The notes under the pieces were generated by a model. It ran no database searches. It saw nothing but the letters and a program-made list of their open reading frames with translations, and was not told the origin of the DNA. Shown here in pieces: positions 62,426-64,000 of a stretch of DNA of 64,000 nt (positions are counted from its first letter, which is position 1; every line of letters begins with the position of its first letter). Both the position numbers and the translations under genes were made by a program. The DNA comes from Oscillospiraceae bacterium (GTDB taxonomy: Bacteria; Bacillota; Clostridia; Oscillospirales; Ruminococcaceae), in NCBI GenBank assembly GCA_017505635.1, contig JAFVOU010000039.1, forward strand, positions 36,195 through 100,194, read 5' to 3'.

Positions 62426-63085
62426 ATGATAGGATCAGATAAGAAAAAACTATATCCAAATGAAAACATAAAAACTGTTTGTTATTTAAGTAACCTACCG
62501 AAAAGACCCAATGTTGAGATTGGAGATTACACCTACTATAGTGATCATAAAAATTCACCAGAGAAATTTTATGATAATATAGAGCATCATTATGAATTTC
62601 TTGGAGATAAACTGATAATAGGCAAGTTCTGCGCAATAGCAGAGGGTGTGAAGTTTATTATGAATGGTGCAAATCATAGAATGGATGGAATCACAACCTA
62701 TCCCTTTAATATCTTTGGCTGTGGATGGGAAAAGGTTACTCCTACAATAGAACAACTTCCTTTTAAGGGAGATACTGTGATTGGTAATGATGTCTGGATT
62801 GGTCAAAATGTAACCATTATGCCAGGTGTTATAATTGGTGATGGTGCGATTATTGCCGCTAATTCAACAGTAGTGAAAAGTGTTGAACCCTATTCAATAT
62901 ATGGTGGGAATCCAGCTAAGTTTATCAAAAAACGCTTTAGTGACGAAAAGATTGAATTCTTACTAAAGCTAGAGTGGTGGAACTGGAGCGGAGAGGAAAT
63001 ATTTGATAATCTTGAAATTCTAACATCCGAAGCAGGGTTAGAGGAATTAATGAATAAATATTCGAAAAGAGATGCAATAAATTAA
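62426..63085 (+). CDS. vat: Streptogramin A O-acetyltransferase, Vat family
   Basis: About 219 residues. Left-handed beta-helix hexapeptide enzyme. FIMNGANHRMDGITTYPF contains the catalytic His; GDTVIGNDVWIGQNVTIMPGVIIGDGAIIAANS is the hexapeptide core and WWNWSGEEI the C-terminus. Vat enzymes acetylate group A streptogramins. The sequence is close to Vat(D) as I recall, but not identical, so I name only the family. AGAGAGG precedes the ATG at 62426. Confidence 0.88.
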   Translation: MIGSDKKKLYPNENIKTVCYLSNLPKRPNVEIGDYTYYSDHKNSPEKFYDNIEHHYEFLGDKLIIGKFCAIAEGVKFIMNGANHRMDGITTYPFNIFGCGWEKVTPTIEQLPFKGDTVIGNDVWIGQNVTIMPGVIIGDGAIIAANSTVVKSVEPYSIYGGNPAKFIKKRFSDEKIEFLLKLEWWNWSGEEIFDNLEILTSEAGLEELMNKYSKRDAIN

Positions 63086-63097
63086 GGAGGTTTTCTA

Positions 63098-63156
63098 ATG
63101 GGTTTATACTCAATTTTTGTAATAGAAACAGTTCATTATCAACCAAATGAAAAATA

Positions 63157-63157
<1 letters not shown>
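63098..63157 (+). CDS. Erm leader peptide, 19 residues
   Basis: MGLYSIFVIETVHYQPNEK, the same length and pattern as the ErmC leader (SIFVI stall motif, VHYQPN). AAGGAGG is 7 bases upstream. Macrolide-induced stalling here frees the erm ribosome binding site. Confidence 0.92.
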
Positions 63158-63948
<791 letters not shown>

Positions 63949-64000
63949 AAACAATAGGCCACATGCAACTGTAAATGTTTAGTTATAGGTAGGGTAGCAT

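Overview
The window is chromosomal DNA of an anaerobic, low-GC Gram-positive bacterium, most likely a gut member of the Clostridia (Bacillota). Pointers are diadenylate cyclase CdaA/CdaR, bifunctional RelA, a FtsK/SpoIIIE translocase next to a TepA-type ClpP homologue, the NADH sensor Rex, a four-subunit pyruvate:ferredoxin oxidoreductase, a T-box leader on ileS, AGGAGG ribosome binding sites and many tidy stem-loop terminators. I cannot name the genus from sequence alone.

Layout. 1-8.7 kb: a minus-strand housekeeping run cdaA-cdaR-FAD protein-recJ-relA-dtd-metallo-beta-lactamase gene (cut by the window edge). 8.8-13 kb: plus-strand membrane protein with a Cys/Glu-rich tail, an ABC exporter, a LytTR regulator with a DUF3021 membrane protein, a short MITE-like repeat and a small lipoprotein. 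13-20 kb: porCDAB, an NhaC-type antiporter and, divergently, a methionine gamma-lyase. 20-30 kb: GNAT-like protein, DegV, DUF1836 regulator, DUF3006 plus ComEC-like hydrolase, YgiQ, FtsK, TepA, Rex and a lipoprotein phosphoesterase. 30-36 kb: a GntR-controlled ABC transporter and PepV dipeptidase. 36.6-39.6 kb: a three-gene cassette with a two-TM/Rossmann/RyR-domain protein, a membrane TIR-domain protein with a PDZ-like tail, and an orphan small protein. 39.7-57 kb: SDR, proS, acpP, tsaD, rimI, polA, dusB, yfbR, a YfhO-type membrane protein, tex, a PadR/DUF2812 pair and T-box-controlled ileS. 57.2-57.8 kb: a pyrophosphatase-like gene between the same two repeat families seen at 11.3-12.6 kb. 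57.8-64 kb: a horizontally acquired, more AT-rich block with an orphan tnpV and a macrolide-lincosamide-streptogramin resistance cluster, mef-msr(D)-grpB-vat-erm, in which all three regulatory leader peptides are intact.

How it works together: the por operon, the antiporter and the Met lyase fit amino-acid and pyruvate fermentation, and Rex would supply redox control. The resistance block combines efflux, ribosome protection, streptogramin acetylation and 23S rRNA methylation, each with its own drug-sensing leader. The strongest candidate for something little described is the RyR/TIR/small-protein cassette at 36.6-39.6 kb, followed by the paired repeats that bracket two unrelated small gene cassettes in the same relative order.
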